Part shown: piece by piece, positions 45,303-54,044 of the stretch
Layout: each line of letters begins with the position of its first letter
Position numbering within the stretch: position 1 is the first letter of the stretch
From: Paraburkholderia eburnea
Lineage (GTDB): Bacteria > Pseudomonadota > Gammaproteobacteria > Burkholderiales > Burkholderiaceae
Length of the DNA stretch: 64,000 nt
NCBI RefSeq assembly: GCF_002917095.1
Contig: NZ_PQGA01000002.1
Span: forward strand, 434,001-498,000
Direction: 5' to 3'
The notes under the pieces: model-generated
Told to the model about the DNA's origin: nothing
Seen by the model: only the letters and a program-made list of their open reading frames with translations
The model's database searches: none
Position numbers and translations under genes: made by a program

Positions 45303-46660
45303 GGCGCAGGAAATGTCAAAACGAACTCGGTATATTTGCCTTGCTCCGAGGAGCAGGTTATGGCTCCTCCCATCGCCTGCATGACATCGCGGCAGAATGC
45401 CAGCCCGATTCCCGCACCGAGCGAGACGTCATCGGAGATCGTGGACGAAGTATAAAAGCGGGTAAAGACGTGCGGCAAGGCTTCAGGCGAAATACCCGCG
45501 CCCGTATCGCTAAAAATCAGTTGATTAGCGCGTTTACCCGACGCGAGCCGGATCGTAATCTGCGCACCCTCGATACTGCCCATATGCCGGAATGCATTTT
45601 TGAGCAGATTGAACAATACATGCACGGTGAGCATTTCCGATCCGATAAATTCGAAATCCGGTCGCAGGTTGCAATGCACGCGTGCGCGGTCGCCTTCGCG
45701 AAACGGATAGCGCGCGAGGGCAGTCTCCACGCAATGCACGATCGAGCATTGCGTTGCGTTTTGCATGCTTGCGCCTGTAAAGCGCGCAGTCGCAAGCAGC
45801 ATGTCGATGATTGCATTCGAATGCAGCGCTTCCTGTTCGATGCGGCTGACGACGCCCTGCATGGAATGCAGATGCGCCACGCGTATTTTGGGCACTGGCA
45901 GGCGATGCCGTTGCGCGAGCACATAAGTGTCGAGCAGTGCAGGCAGATAGCGCATCAGGCCCGCGGCGCCCACGCGGATCGCCACGAGGGGCGTGCGCAA
46001 TTCATGCGCGACGCTGCCCGCCGTGGCCAGCATTGCCCGGTCCTGTTCGATCTGGATGCGGTCCTGGTCGTAGTTGGCCACCGCGCCGATCGCTACGGCG
46101 AACGAAAAGATCGCAAGATGCGTGAGGTAGTTGCCGTTGAGATGGATCGGATCGGTGGTCAGCGCGTAGGCGAGCACGGCCAGCCCGATCCCCACGATGA
46201 ACTGCAGCACGAGCATGAGCCAGTCGAGCAGCAACACCATCACGAAGGCGGCGATCAACGCGCTTTCCACCCAGACTTCATTGCCGTTGTTCTTGAACAG
46301 CATGAAGGTGAAGAAAAACGGCAGCGAATAAAGCGTGGCCAGATACCACCACCAGGGCAGAAATTTTCTGGCGGATTCGGGCCAGCGCTCGGAGAAAAGG
46401 ATCGGCAGAAACAGGGCGGAGCCGATCAGGCGCAGTGTGAGGTTTTCGTAAGGCTGTGGAAACAGGTCTTTCCAGACGTAGTAATAGAGCGGGAAACCCA
46501 TCGTGGCGACCAGTGCGAACGGCCGCATGCGACGCTTCACGTACTGCAGGTTGCGCAGCGCCGGCGCGAAAGCGCGCGCCATGCGCGGTTTCAGCGATGC
46601 CCAGCCGCGCCGCGCGCGCGATGTGAGTCTCGATACGTTCATCAGGGTGGAATCGTTCAT
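45299..46660 (-). CDS. lqsS: LqsS-like membrane sensor histidine kinase
   Basis: About 453 residues. Five or six membrane helices lie in the first ~220 residues, followed by the H-box SVAHELRTPLVAIRV, an N-box around LFNLLKNAFRHMGS and G-box FSDTGAGISPEALPHVF. No receiver domain, unlike Vibrio CqsS but like Legionella LqsS. It should detect the alpha-hydroxyketone and phosphorylate the coupled LqsR-like protein. The start is uncertain: ATGs at 46759, 46660 and 46642 all lack a good SD. Confidence 0.83.
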   Translation of the reverse strand: MNDSTLMNVSRLTSRARRGWASLKPRMARAFAPALRNLQYVKRRMRPFALVATMGFPLYYYVWKDLFPQPYENLTLRLIGSALFLPILFSERWPESARKFLPWWWYLATLYSLPFFFTFMLFKNNGNEVWVESALIAAFVMVLLLDWLMLVLQFIVGIGLAVLAYALTTDPIHLNGNYLTHLAIFSFAVAIGAVANYDQDRIQIEQDRAMLATAGSVAHELRTPLVAIRVGAAGLMRYLPALLDTYVLAQRHRLPVPKIRVAHLHSMQGVVSRIEQEALHSNAIIDMLLATARFTGASMQNATQCSIVHCVETALARYPFREGDRARVHCNLRPDFEFIGSEMLTVHVLFNLLKNAFRHMGSIEGAQITIRLASGKRANQLIFSDTGAGISPEALPHVFTRFYTSSTISDDVSLGAGIGLAFCRDVMQAMGGAITCSSEQGKYTEFVLTFPAP

Positions 46661-47175
46661 GGTTCGATGCCGGAATTCGATGCTGCGTGGATCGCCGCCT
46701 GGGTTGTTCGGGGGCGTCGATCGTGCGCCTGGCGCGGCCAGTTGCAGACAATACCTCATTGTGACGCGCCGATGTGGGTGTCCTCGGCGGCGATGTCACA
46801 TTTCGGCACGACGTAGGCAGGCACGCAAAGAGAACGATGCGGAGCGCATCGAATGGCCTGATGAAGCGGGTAGGACGGCGTGGACTCAGGCGCTCGTGCC
46901 GTCCTGTGTGCGCACTCGATTTCGCTGGATAAGTCGTTAGGAAATCGAAGTATTTTTTTGGGGCGCCGATGGCCGCGCATCATGCGCATCGTGCACGGCG
47001 ATTGGGGCGCGGTTCAGACGCGCGGGGCGGCTGCACCTCGAAACCTGCTGAAACATCAGAGGAAATCCAGCAGCGAGCATTTAAGCACGATCGTTCGCAA
47101 CAAGGTAGGATGTCATATTGGCGCTGTGCCTTGCAAGCCAGGTGCAGCACGCTCAACCGATGGAGACCGTCACCC
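46661..47175. other. Gene-free region, divergent promoters of the kinase and thioesterase genes
   Basis: It holds two short perfect hairpins, GATGCG/CGCATC at about 46836-46850 and GGACGGC/GCCGTCC near 46872-46904, and a T-run near 46951. I see no convincing gene. Confidence 0.4.
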
Positions 47176-47640
47176 ATGAACCTCGTTGCCGAACTTCCCG
47201 CCGGCCTCACCGGCCTCGAACAATTGCAGCAGATGCTCGCCAGTGGCCGCCTCGCGCCGATTGGCGAAACGCTGGGCTTCAAACTGGTGGCAGTGGAGGA
47301 GGGGCGCGTGGTGTTCGAAGGCGTGCCCGGGATGCATGCGTATAACCCGATCGGCACGGTGCACGGCGGCTATGCGGCCACGCTGCTCGATTCCGCGTGC
47401 GGTTGCGCGGCGCATTCGCGCCTGGCCGCGAATCAGGGCTATACCACGCTTGAATTGAAGGTCGCCTATCATCGCGCGATGACGGTCAACACCGGCCCGG
47501 TGTACGCCGAGGGCCGCGTGCTGACCATTGGCCGACGCGCGGCCTTCGCCGAAGCGACGCTCAAGGACGCGGCGGGCAAGCTCTACGCGTCGGCCACCTC
47601 GACGTTGCTGGTGTTCGAGCGCGAGGCGAGCGGCGGCTGA
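47176..47640 (+). CDS. PaaI-family acyl-CoA thioesterase
   Basis: 154-residue hotdog-fold protein: IGETLGFKLVAVEEGRVVFEG, the catalytic NPIGTVHGGYAATLLDSACG and TTLELKVAYHRAM. It hydrolyses small or aryl acyl-CoA esters. The ATG follows GGAGACCGTCACCC. It is convergent with panE (16-bp gap). The substrate is unknown. Confidence 0.86.
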   Translation: MNLVAELPAGLTGLEQLQQMLASGRLAPIGETLGFKLVAVEEGRVVFEGVPGMHAYNPIGTVHGGYAATLLDSACGCAAHSRLAANQGYTTLELKVAYHRAMTVNTGPVYAEGRVLTIGRRAAFAEATLKDAAGKLYASATSTLLVFEREASGG

Positions 47641-47656
47641 ACTGCCGTGATGGCGC

Positions 47657-48568
47657 TCAGATCGCGCCGTGCGCCTTGTCTTCGACGAGCTTCACGATCG
47701 TATGCAGCAGACGATTGGCGGGCGTTGCGACACCCAGCGCCTCGCCGCGTTGCACGACGAAACCGTTGAGATGATCGATCTCGCTGCGTTTGCCGCGCGC
47801 GAGATCCTGCGCCGTCGACGAATACTGCTCCTGCATGGTCTCGGCGATACGGCGCACGGCCGCGTCCACATCGGGCGGCAACGTCACGCCATCGGCTTGC
47901 GCAACGGCCTTGCATTCGGCCACCACATCGCGCATCGCGTCGCGCACGCCCACGCCCTGCACGAGGCGCCCGTAAGGCAACTGCGAAATCGCCGACAGCG
48001 CGTTGTACGCGCAGTTCAGGATCAGCTTGGCCCAGAGCGCGCCGCGTACATTGGCCGAAACTTCCGTGGGCACGCCCGCGGAGATCAGTGCGTGCGCAAC
48101 GGTTTCGCTGCTGGGCGACGGCTCGATCACCAGTTCGCCGCGGCCGTTGTGGCGCACGTGGCCGGGACCGGCCATTTCGCTCGCCACGTAGACGACCGCC
48201 GCAGCGACCTCCTGCGTGATCGCCGTGCGCAGCCGGTCGGCGTTGTCCACGCCGTTTTGCAGCGTCAGCACGAGCGCATCGGCCTGCAGATGCGGCGCGA
48301 TGGATTCGCCCGCGCTCACTGTGTCGGTCGACTTCACGCAGAACAGCACGAGTTGCGCGCTGGCGACGGCACTCGCATCGGCGCTCGCGCGCAGATGCGG
48401 AGCGCCGACACGTTCGTCGAAGCTCTGCGTTTCGAGGCGCAGGCCGTCGCGTTCGATCGCTTCGACGTGCTGGCTGCGCCCGATCAACACCACATCATGC
48501 CCCGCGCGCGCGAGCATGCCGCCGTAGTAGCAACCCACCGCGCCGGCGCCCATGACAGCGACTTTCAT
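47657..48568 (-). CDS. panE: 2-dehydropantoate 2-reductase family protein
   Basis: 303 residues: KVAVMGAGAVGCYYGGMLARAG nucleotide site, VLTLQNGVDN, KLILNCAYNALSAIS and a C-terminal RSEIDHLNGFVVQRGEALGV, all ketopantoate-reductase signatures. It makes pantoate for coenzyme A with NADPH. Burkholderias carry several paralogues, so panE itself may lie elsewhere. Confidence 0.87.
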   Translation of the reverse strand: MKVAVMGAGAVGCYYGGMLARAGHDVVLIGRSQHVEAIERDGLRLETQSFDERVGAPHLRASADASAVASAQLVLFCVKSTDTVSAGESIAPHLQADALVLTLQNGVDNADRLRTAITQEVAAAVVYVASEMAGPGHVRHNGRGELVIEPSPSSETVAHALISAGVPTEVSANVRGALWAKLILNCAYNALSAISQLPYGRLVQGVGVRDAMRDVVAECKAVAQADGVTLPPDVDAAVRRIAETMQEQYSSTAQDLARGKRSEIDHLNGFVVQRGEALGVATPANRLLHTIVKLVEDKAHGAI

Positions 48569-48627
48569 TTGCCTCGCTCCTTGCTCAATGTCGTTGCTTA
48601 CTCAACGGATTTGCGGACGCACGCGCT

Positions 48628-49473
48628 TTAACGCAGCTCGAAACCGAGCGCGTTGAGCGCGTCGCGCAGACGATCGCGACCATGTAGCGACTCACGGCTG
48701 CGCCAGCGCGCGAGCGAGCGCGAGGTCCAGCCTGCCGCGCTCTGGCCCTGCGCGGTCTGGAATTCGCCAATCACCTCGTCATATTGCGCGATGCCGTCTT
48801 CCTGCGAAGGCGCGTCGTATTGCTCGCGGTGGAGCACGACCGGCTGCGGCAGGCGCGGCTTGATCTGCGCGGGGTGCGATTCGTCGGCGTAACCCACGCA
48901 CAGGCCGAACACGGGCAGCACGCGCGGCGGCAACCCCAGTTCGGCGGCCACCTGCTCGGGCTGATTGCGGATCGCGCCGATATACACCGCGCTCATGCCG
49001 AGCGATTCGAGCGCCACCACGGCATTTTGCGCCGCGAGCGCCGCATCGATCACGCCGACGAGCAGCGTCTCCAGATAGTGCAGACCTTCCGCGCTTGCGC
49101 CGGTACGCCCGGCTGCGGCTTCGAGACGATTGAGGTCGGCGAGCCAGACGAGAAAGAGCGGCGCCTCGCGGATCTGCGACTGATTGGCGGCGAGCGTCGC
49201 CAGACGCGCCTTGCGCTCCGGATTCTCGATCGCCACTACGCTCCACGTTTGCAGATTCGACGAAGTCGAAGCCGATTGCGCAGCGGCGATCAGTGTTTCG
49301 AGCGTGCCGGCAGGCAGCGGTTTATCGGCGTAATTACGCACCGACCGGTGCGCGAGCAGCGAATCGAGCGTCTCGTTCCAGGCGGGCAGCGGCGCGCTCC
49401 AGGGCGTGCCGTAGCGCGTTTCGAGGGCGCGTTGAGCGGCGGCGGACGTCTCGGGCGAGGTGGCGGTGGACAT
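48628..49473 (-). CDS. Nitroreductase family NADPH-dependent oxidoreductase
   Basis: 281-residue flavin reductase of the NfsA/FRP type. It has LLAHRSVRNYADKPL near the N-terminus, AAQSASTSSNLQTWSVVAI flavin contacts, ESLGMSAVYIGAIRN and a PVFGLCVGYAD segment. It reduces nitroaromatics, quinones or flavins with NADPH. The ATG at 49473 follows GGAGAAAAACCCG; 49 upstream in-frame residues are not family-like. Confidence 0.86.
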   Translation of the reverse strand: MSTATSPETSAAAQRALETRYGTPWSAPLPAWNETLDSLLAHRSVRNYADKPLPAGTLETLIAAAQSASTSSNLQTWSVVAIENPERKARLATLAANQSQIREAPLFLVWLADLNRLEAAAGRTGASAEGLHYLETLLVGVIDAALAAQNAVVALESLGMSAVYIGAIRNQPEQVAAELGLPPRVLPVFGLCVGYADESHPAQIKPRLPQPVVLHREQYDAPSQEDGIAQYDEVIGEFQTAQGQSAAGWTSRSLARWRSRESLHGRDRLRDALNALGFELR

Positions 49474-49770
49474 CGGGTTTTTCTCCGGCAGATTCGATTG
49501 AAAGCAGTGCGCCCAGATAGTTTCGGTTGCTTGGGGTGCGAGCGCCGTATGGTACATGGGCTGCGCGATTGGCGCTTGGCGCCGCCTGCACGCCGCGCGC
49601 GTTACCGCTATCATCGGCACTCGTGGCGCGCTGTTTCTGAACGCAATGCGCTCACGTCTTCCACTTTCCTTTCGGGCGCGCGCCGTGCTCCCTCACGCCG
49701 TTTGCGGCGCGGCGCCGGTTGCGCGCCCTCCGACCTTCGACTCCGTGGCTCTTCGTCTGCGAGGCTCTCA

Positions 49771-50631
49771 ATGTCCGATACTTCCTCAAACGCGTCTCCC
49801 GTCTGGTTCATTACCGGCTGTTCCACCGGCTTCGGCCGCGAACTGGCGCTTGCCGTGCTGGAGCGCGGCTGGCGTTGCGTCGCCACCGCGCGTAACAAGG
49901 CGTCGCTCGACGATCTCGCGCCCGATGCGGGCGAGCGTCTGCTGCGCATCTCGCTCGACGTAACCGACGGCGCGCAGATCGAGGCCGCCGTCGCGCAGGC
50001 GCGCAAGCAGTTCGGCGCGATCGACGTGCTCGTCAACAATGCGGGCTATGGTTATCAAAGCTCGATCGAAGAGGGCGACGAGCGTGAAATCCGTGCGCAG
50101 TTCGATGCGAACACGTTCGGGCTCTTTGCGATGACGCGCGCGGTGCTGCCCGGCATGCGCGCGAAGCGCAGCGGTCACGTCATCAATATCACGTCGGTGG
50201 CGGGGCTCGCGGGCTTTCCTGGCTCGGGGTATTACTCGGCCTCCAAGCACGCCGTCGAGGGCTTCTCCGACGCGCTGCTCGCGGAGGCGGGCCCACTTGG
50301 CATCAAGGTGACCTGTGTGGAGCCGGGGCCGTTTCGCACGGATTGGGCGGGACGCTCGCTCGTGCAGACGCCGGGCCGCATTGCCGACTATGCGGAAACG
50401 GCCGGCGCGCGCATGCAGCGCACGGCGCAGGGCAGCGGCAAACAGGCGGGCGACCCGAAGCGGGCGGCGCTCGCGATGATCCGCGTGACCGAGGTGGAGA
50501 AGCCGCCGCGTCATCTGGTGCTGGGCGCGTTCGGCGTCGATGCGGTGGCGCAACGTCTGCGCGCGGCGCTGGCCGATATCGACGCATGGCGCGACACGAG
50601 CCTGGCGGCCGATTATCCCGAGGGCGAGTGA
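49771..50631 (+). CDS. SDR family oxidoreductase
   Basis: 286-residue classical SDR: FITGCSTGFGRELA, NNAGYGYQSSIEE, TSVAGLAGFPGSGYYSASKHA and an extended C-terminus. TGxSxGFG places it with retinol-dehydrogenase-like oxidoreductases. The ATG follows GAGGCTCTCA. Substrate unknown. Confidence 0.87.
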   Translation: MSDTSSNASPVWFITGCSTGFGRELALAVLERGWRCVATARNKASLDDLAPDAGERLLRISLDVTDGAQIEAAVAQARKQFGAIDVLVNNAGYGYQSSIEEGDEREIRAQFDANTFGLFAMTRAVLPGMRAKRSGHVINITSVAGLAGFPGSGYYSASKHAVEGFSDALLAEAGPLGIKVTCVEPGPFRTDWAGRSLVQTPGRIADYAETAGARMQRTAQGSGKQAGDPKRAALAMIRVTEVEKPPRHLVLGAFGVDAVAQRLRAALADIDAWRDTSLAADYPEGE

Positions 50632-50652
50632 AGCGAAACAATCGAGGCGGGT

Positions 50653-51303
50653 TCAGCCTGCCGCGATCATGATCGCGCCCGTGGCGACGAGCGCGCCTTG
50701 CCATAGCCATTCGAAATTGATCCAGCCGCGCCGCAAAATTCCCAAGCCCAGGTATTCATAGGCGAGCAGCGCAATGGCGGCGGTCGTCGCGAGCGTGACG
50801 GCCGTATGCAGCACGGTAAAAGCCGCCGATACCGCAAGCGGCCCTCCCGCGCTCATGCCGCTGCCGCATACGGGGAGCAGTGCGGGCATCAGCATGAGAC
50901 CCGCGCCATGCAGCGTCGCCATCAACGCCGACCACGCCGCGAGACCGAGAAAGCCCGCCGTCATGCCAACCCGCACGCGATGCTTGTGTCCATAAGCATG
51001 TTGCCAGGCGGCCCAGCCGATCAGCAACGCGCCGAGCAACCAATGCAGGCCGCTCTGCGCGAGCGGCGGCATCCACGCGCCCAGCACGGCGATCGAACTT
51101 GTGAACAGCAGAACGGACGCCGCATGGCCGAGCGCAATGGGCGGCAGCGCCAGCAGCAGCGCCGAGCGGCTGCCGCGCTGCAGGCCGAGCGCCGTCGCGA
51201 AGAGCCAGCCCATGGCCGGATTGACGCCGTGGAAGACCCCGCTGGCGACCACGGCGCTCCATGCCGCCCAATGTGCGTTAAGACTGCCGGCCAGGTTTTC
51301 CAT
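50653..51303 (-). CDS. Polytopic membrane protein beside methanethiol oxidase
   Basis: 216 residues with about six helices. Histidines sit inside or beside helices in GVFHGVNPAMGW, LGHAASVLLF and LHGAGLMLMPALLPVCG. These HG-type motifs recall metal transporters of the NicO/HupE kind, so delivery of copper or another metal is a guess; I do not recognise a named family. It starts 11 bp after the methanethiol oxidase stop and is almost certainly cotranscribed. Confidence 0.72.
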   Translation of the reverse strand: MENLAGSLNAHWAAWSAVVASGVFHGVNPAMGWLFATALGLQRGSRSALLLALPPIALGHAASVLLFTSSIAVLGAWMPPLAQSGLHWLLGALLIGWAAWQHAYGHKHRVRVGMTAGFLGLAAWSALMATLHGAGLMLMPALLPVCGSGMSAGGPLAVSAAFTVLHTAVTLATTAAIALLAYEYLGLGILRRGWINFEWLWQGALVATGAIMIAAG

Positions 51304-51314
51304 GCCGGTCGGCG

Positions 51315-52709
51315 TTAAGGATAGCAGTACGAATCAGACGAGCAATCGCCGCCTTCGAGCCGGATCTGGTGAGGCCGGTGCGTCTTGGGCCATTCCACGA
51401 AAAAGCGCTCGTCGAAAGCGAGGCCGCCGTCGGGACCGGCATCGAGCTTGACCATCCAGCCGTCGATTCCTTCCGGATAGAACTGCGCGTCGATGGCTCC
51501 ATACAGCGAGTTCGTGAAATAGACGCGGCGGCCGTCGCGGCTTACTTCGACCATCTGCGGGCCGCCATTGAGCGCACGGCCCTGTGCCGCCGGATGCGCG
51601 GCCTTCGACACGATGCCGCCCACGCGCACCTTGCCCGTCAGTTTAGGATGTTCGGGATCCGAAACATCGTACTGGCGCAGGTCGCCGGTACCCCAGCACG
51701 CCACGTAGAGAAAGCGGTCGTCGAGCGAAAGCGCGATATCCGTCACGAGCGGCGGCACGGCGGAAAAGCCCTTGAGCATGGGCGGCAGTGTTTCCGGATC
51801 GGCGGGCTCGGCGGGAATTTCGATGATCTTGCGCGCAGCCCATTTGTCGCCGTCCAGATACCACTGCCAGATCGAGGCCGACAGATCCTTGAGGCTGATG
51901 ACCGAGTTCACGAAACCATAGGGTTTGGTGGGATCGTGCGCGGGGCGCAGTTCGAAAACGAGCTGGTTTTCCGCGCCGAAATCGAGCACCTGTTTGTGCT
52001 TGCGCGTATGCAGATCCCAGAAGTGCAGCCGGTGGCCATACTGGCCGCCGAGCAGCACTTCGGGCACGAGGCCGTTTTCGAAGGCCGCGGGCAGGCCCCA
52101 TTCGCTCGTCACGAGCGTGTCATAACCGAGGTGCCACCAACCGTCGTAGGCCAGTTGTTGCGGACCCCGATCGATTTCCCATTGGCCGAGAATGTCGAAG
52201 CTCTCGTGATCCATCAGGAAGATGCCGCCGGGCGCTTCGCCTTCGCCATTGGCGAGCGCGGTCACATAAATGCCATCGGGGCCGCAGTGCACGGTATGGG
52301 GGCGCGAATAGCCCGCGCGTTGCGCGACGTCTTCCGGTTCATGCACGCGCACGATGGAAGGGCGGCGCGGATCGGGTTTCGTATCGACGATATGAATACG
52401 CGAGGAGCGCAGTCCCGGCACGATCAGATAACGCCGTTCCGTGTGCGCGTGCGGCGCGTTCGGGCAGAGACACGAACTGCAGGCGTTCCAGCCGAAGTGA
52501 TGGAGTTCGTCGCCCGTATTCGGCATCGCGAGGCGATGGACGACGCGCCCATAGTCGGGCGAGGCAGGGTCGAGATCGACCACGTCGAGCGAATCGGGGA
52601 CGGTGCCCGTGGGGTCGAAACTCGCGACCCACGCGAGCGTTTCCGCTTTCGCTCCCGCCGCCAGTCGCGCGGAGGGATAAAAGCTCGGATCCGGCTTCCA
52701 TGTCGCCAT
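51315..52709 (-). CDS. mtoX: Methanethiol oxidase / selenium-binding protein SBP56 family
   Basis: 464 residues, the SBP56 length. Visible are PNTGDELHHFGWNACSSC with the conserved CSSC at residues 77-80, RPHTVHCGPDGIYVTALAN, WGLPAAFENG and the C-terminal HRPHQIRLEGGDCSSD. Bacterial members oxidise methanethiol to formaldehyde, H2S and H2O2 with copper. Some are periplasmic, but no signal peptide is seen here, so this copy may be cytoplasmic. The ATG at 52709 follows GAGGAGGCAAAG. Confidence 0.9.
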   Translation of the reverse strand: MATWKPDPSFYPSARLAAGAKAETLAWVASFDPTGTVPDSLDVVDLDPASPDYGRVVHRLAMPNTGDELHHFGWNACSSCLCPNAPHAHTERRYLIVPGLRSSRIHIVDTKPDPRRPSIVRVHEPEDVAQRAGYSRPHTVHCGPDGIYVTALANGEGEAPGGIFLMDHESFDILGQWEIDRGPQQLAYDGWWHLGYDTLVTSEWGLPAAFENGLVPEVLLGGQYGHRLHFWDLHTRKHKQVLDFGAENQLVFELRPAHDPTKPYGFVNSVISLKDLSASIWQWYLDGDKWAARKIIEIPAEPADPETLPPMLKGFSAVPPLVTDIALSLDDRFLYVACWGTGDLRQYDVSDPEHPKLTGKVRVGGIVSKAAHPAAQGRALNGGPQMVEVSRDGRRVYFTNSLYGAIDAQFYPEGIDGWMVKLDAGPDGGLAFDERFFVEWPKTHRPHQIRLEGGDCSSDSYCYP

Positions 52710-52794
52710 CTTTGCCTCCTCTTCGATATGGTCGAAGCGCCTATCATGACCCATTTAGCGCGCGTGTGGATGGCGGGTGCGCGGCTTTTTTAAA

Positions 52795-52827
52795 CGCTTA
52801 TTCCTGGTGGATTCGAGCTTATAAGCG
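52795..52827. promoter_or_regulatory. Inverted CTTAT repeats before mtoX
   Basis: CGCTTAT at 52795-52801 faces ATAAGCG at 52821-52827, and the right part is itself palindromic (GCTTATAAGC at 52817-52826). A further GATAAGG follows. It lies 86-118 bp upstream of mtoX and could be a regulator site or promoter element. Confidence 0.35.
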
Positions 52828-52975
52828 GTGGTGATAAGGCGCGCGATTATACGTTCTGCGAAAACAGTGAATTCGCCGTGCCGGCATTTATCTGGTGCTC
52901 CGATCTTTCTAGACTTTAGACACCGGTTCGCAGCCTGGGCTGCGCCGAACAAGTCAAGTTATCGGAGGTGTCGTC

Positions 52976-53278
52976 ATGAAGTCGCTGATCAAGGCAGCCG
53001 CGCTGGCTGCGGTACTCGTAGCACCGGCCATTTCTTTTGCTCAATCGCAGGCCGAAAACGGTCCGGTTACGCGCGAACAGGTGCGTAATGAACTGAAGGC
53101 GCTCGAATCGGTGGGTTGGCGTCCGAACGTGGCGTCGCCATATTATCCCGAGGATTATCGCGCCGCGAAGGCGCGCCTCGATGCGCGTAACAACAGCGGT
53201 TATGGCCCCGCAATGGACGGCACTTCGCAAAGCGGCGCCGCGAGCAGCTATTCGCCGCCTGTGTATATGAACCGTTAA
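52976..53278 (+). CDS. DUF4148 secreted protein
   Basis: 100 residues. Signal peptide with cleavage near SFA-QSQA, then the DUF4148 helix VTREQVRNELKALESVGWRP and a tyrosine- and proline-rich tail. The family is abundant in Burkholderiaceae and of unknown function. The ATG follows CGGAGGTGTCGTC. A terminator follows. Confidence 0.9.
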   Translation: MKSLIKAAALAAVLVAPAISFAQSQAENGPVTREQVRNELKALESVGWRPNVASPYYPEDYRAAKARLDARNNSGYGPAMDGTSQSGAASSYSPPVYMNR

Positions 53279-53306
53279 AGGTTTGCTGCTGTGGCCGAGG
53301 GTTATG

Positions 53307-53343
53307 GCCGCCCGGATGGAAACATTCGGGCGGCTTTGCTTTA
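53307..53343 (+). terminator. Terminator of the DUF4148 gene
   Basis: GCCGCCCG / CGGGCGGC stem with a 12-nt loop and TTTGCTTTAT tail, 28 bp after the stop. Confidence 0.75.
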
Positions 53344-53353
53344 TAGACCGGCT

Positions 53354-53929
53354 TTAGTGCGATGTCGATGTATCGGCGTCCTGATGTTCGATCCAGGCCA
53401 ACGTCTCGTTCAGCACTTCGTCCGATAGCACCGGATCGTCGACCAGGCGCGCGAGAATCACTGCGCCCACCATCGCCGACCAGCCCCCGATGGCCGCGCG
53501 CCGCGCCTGCGCCGCATCATAGGCGGCGTCGCCCGAACCCCGTGCGCTCAGGCGCTCGATCTGTCTCCTCAGGCCCGCCGCCATCGCGGCGCGCGCTTCA
53601 GGCGTTTGCCGCACGGTTTCCGCGCCGAGCGCCGCAGTAGGGCAGCCGCCCGCGATATTGTCGCGATGCTCGCTCGACAAATAGCGCGCCGCATAACGCA
53701 CCAGATCCGTTTCGCCCGCGTCGCCTTGCCCGAACACATGGGCGAGCGTCTGCGCGATCAATTCGTCCTTCGACTTGAAATAGCCATAAAAGCCGCCGTG
53801 CGTGAGCCCGGCGGCGCTCATCACGTCCGCGACCGTCACGGCGTCGTAGCCGTGTTCCCGAAAGAGCCGGCTCGCGGCCTCCAGGATTTTCTGGCGATTG
53901 ATCGCCACCTGTTCCCGACTGACTCGCAT
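53354..53929 (-). CDS. TetR family transcriptional regulator
   Basis: 191 residues: INRQKILEAASRLFREHGYDA, VADVMSAAGLTHGGFYGYFKSK and a long helical ligand domain with GGCPTAALGAE. GGFYxYFxSK puts it in the AcrR/NemR-like group often paired with oxidoreductases for electrophile detoxification. The ATG follows CGGAGGACGCG. It is divergent from an SDR gene with two operator palindromes between. Confidence 0.9.
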   Translation of the reverse strand: MRVSREQVAINRQKILEAASRLFREHGYDAVTVADVMSAAGLTHGGFYGYFKSKDELIAQTLAHVFGQGDAGETDLVRYAARYLSSEHRDNIAGGCPTAALGAETVRQTPEARAAMAAGLRRQIERLSARGSGDAAYDAAQARRAAIGGWSAMVGAVILARLVDDPVLSDEVLNETLAWIEHQDADTSTSH

Positions 53930-53965
53930 CGCGTCCTCCGTGCTGCATTTTCCTGCTTGACATTA

Positions 53966-53985
53966 TACATGATGGTAGTCATGAT
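53966..53985. promoter_or_regulatory. TetR operator 1
   Basis: TACATGATGGTAGTCATGAT, an imperfect palindrome and near copy of operator 2, in the TetR/SDR divergent region. Confidence 0.65.
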
Positions 53986-53994
53986 TCGATCAAA

Positions 53995-54014
53995 TACATG
54001 ATGATCGTCATGTA
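53995..54014. promoter_or_regulatory. TetR operator 2
   Basis: TACATGATGATCGTCATGTA, palindromic at 18 of 20 positions, 29 bp from operator 1 and 30 bp before the SDR start codon. Confidence 0.7.
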
Positions 54015-54044
54015 AAACACCCCGACACTCGAAGGAGTTTCACC

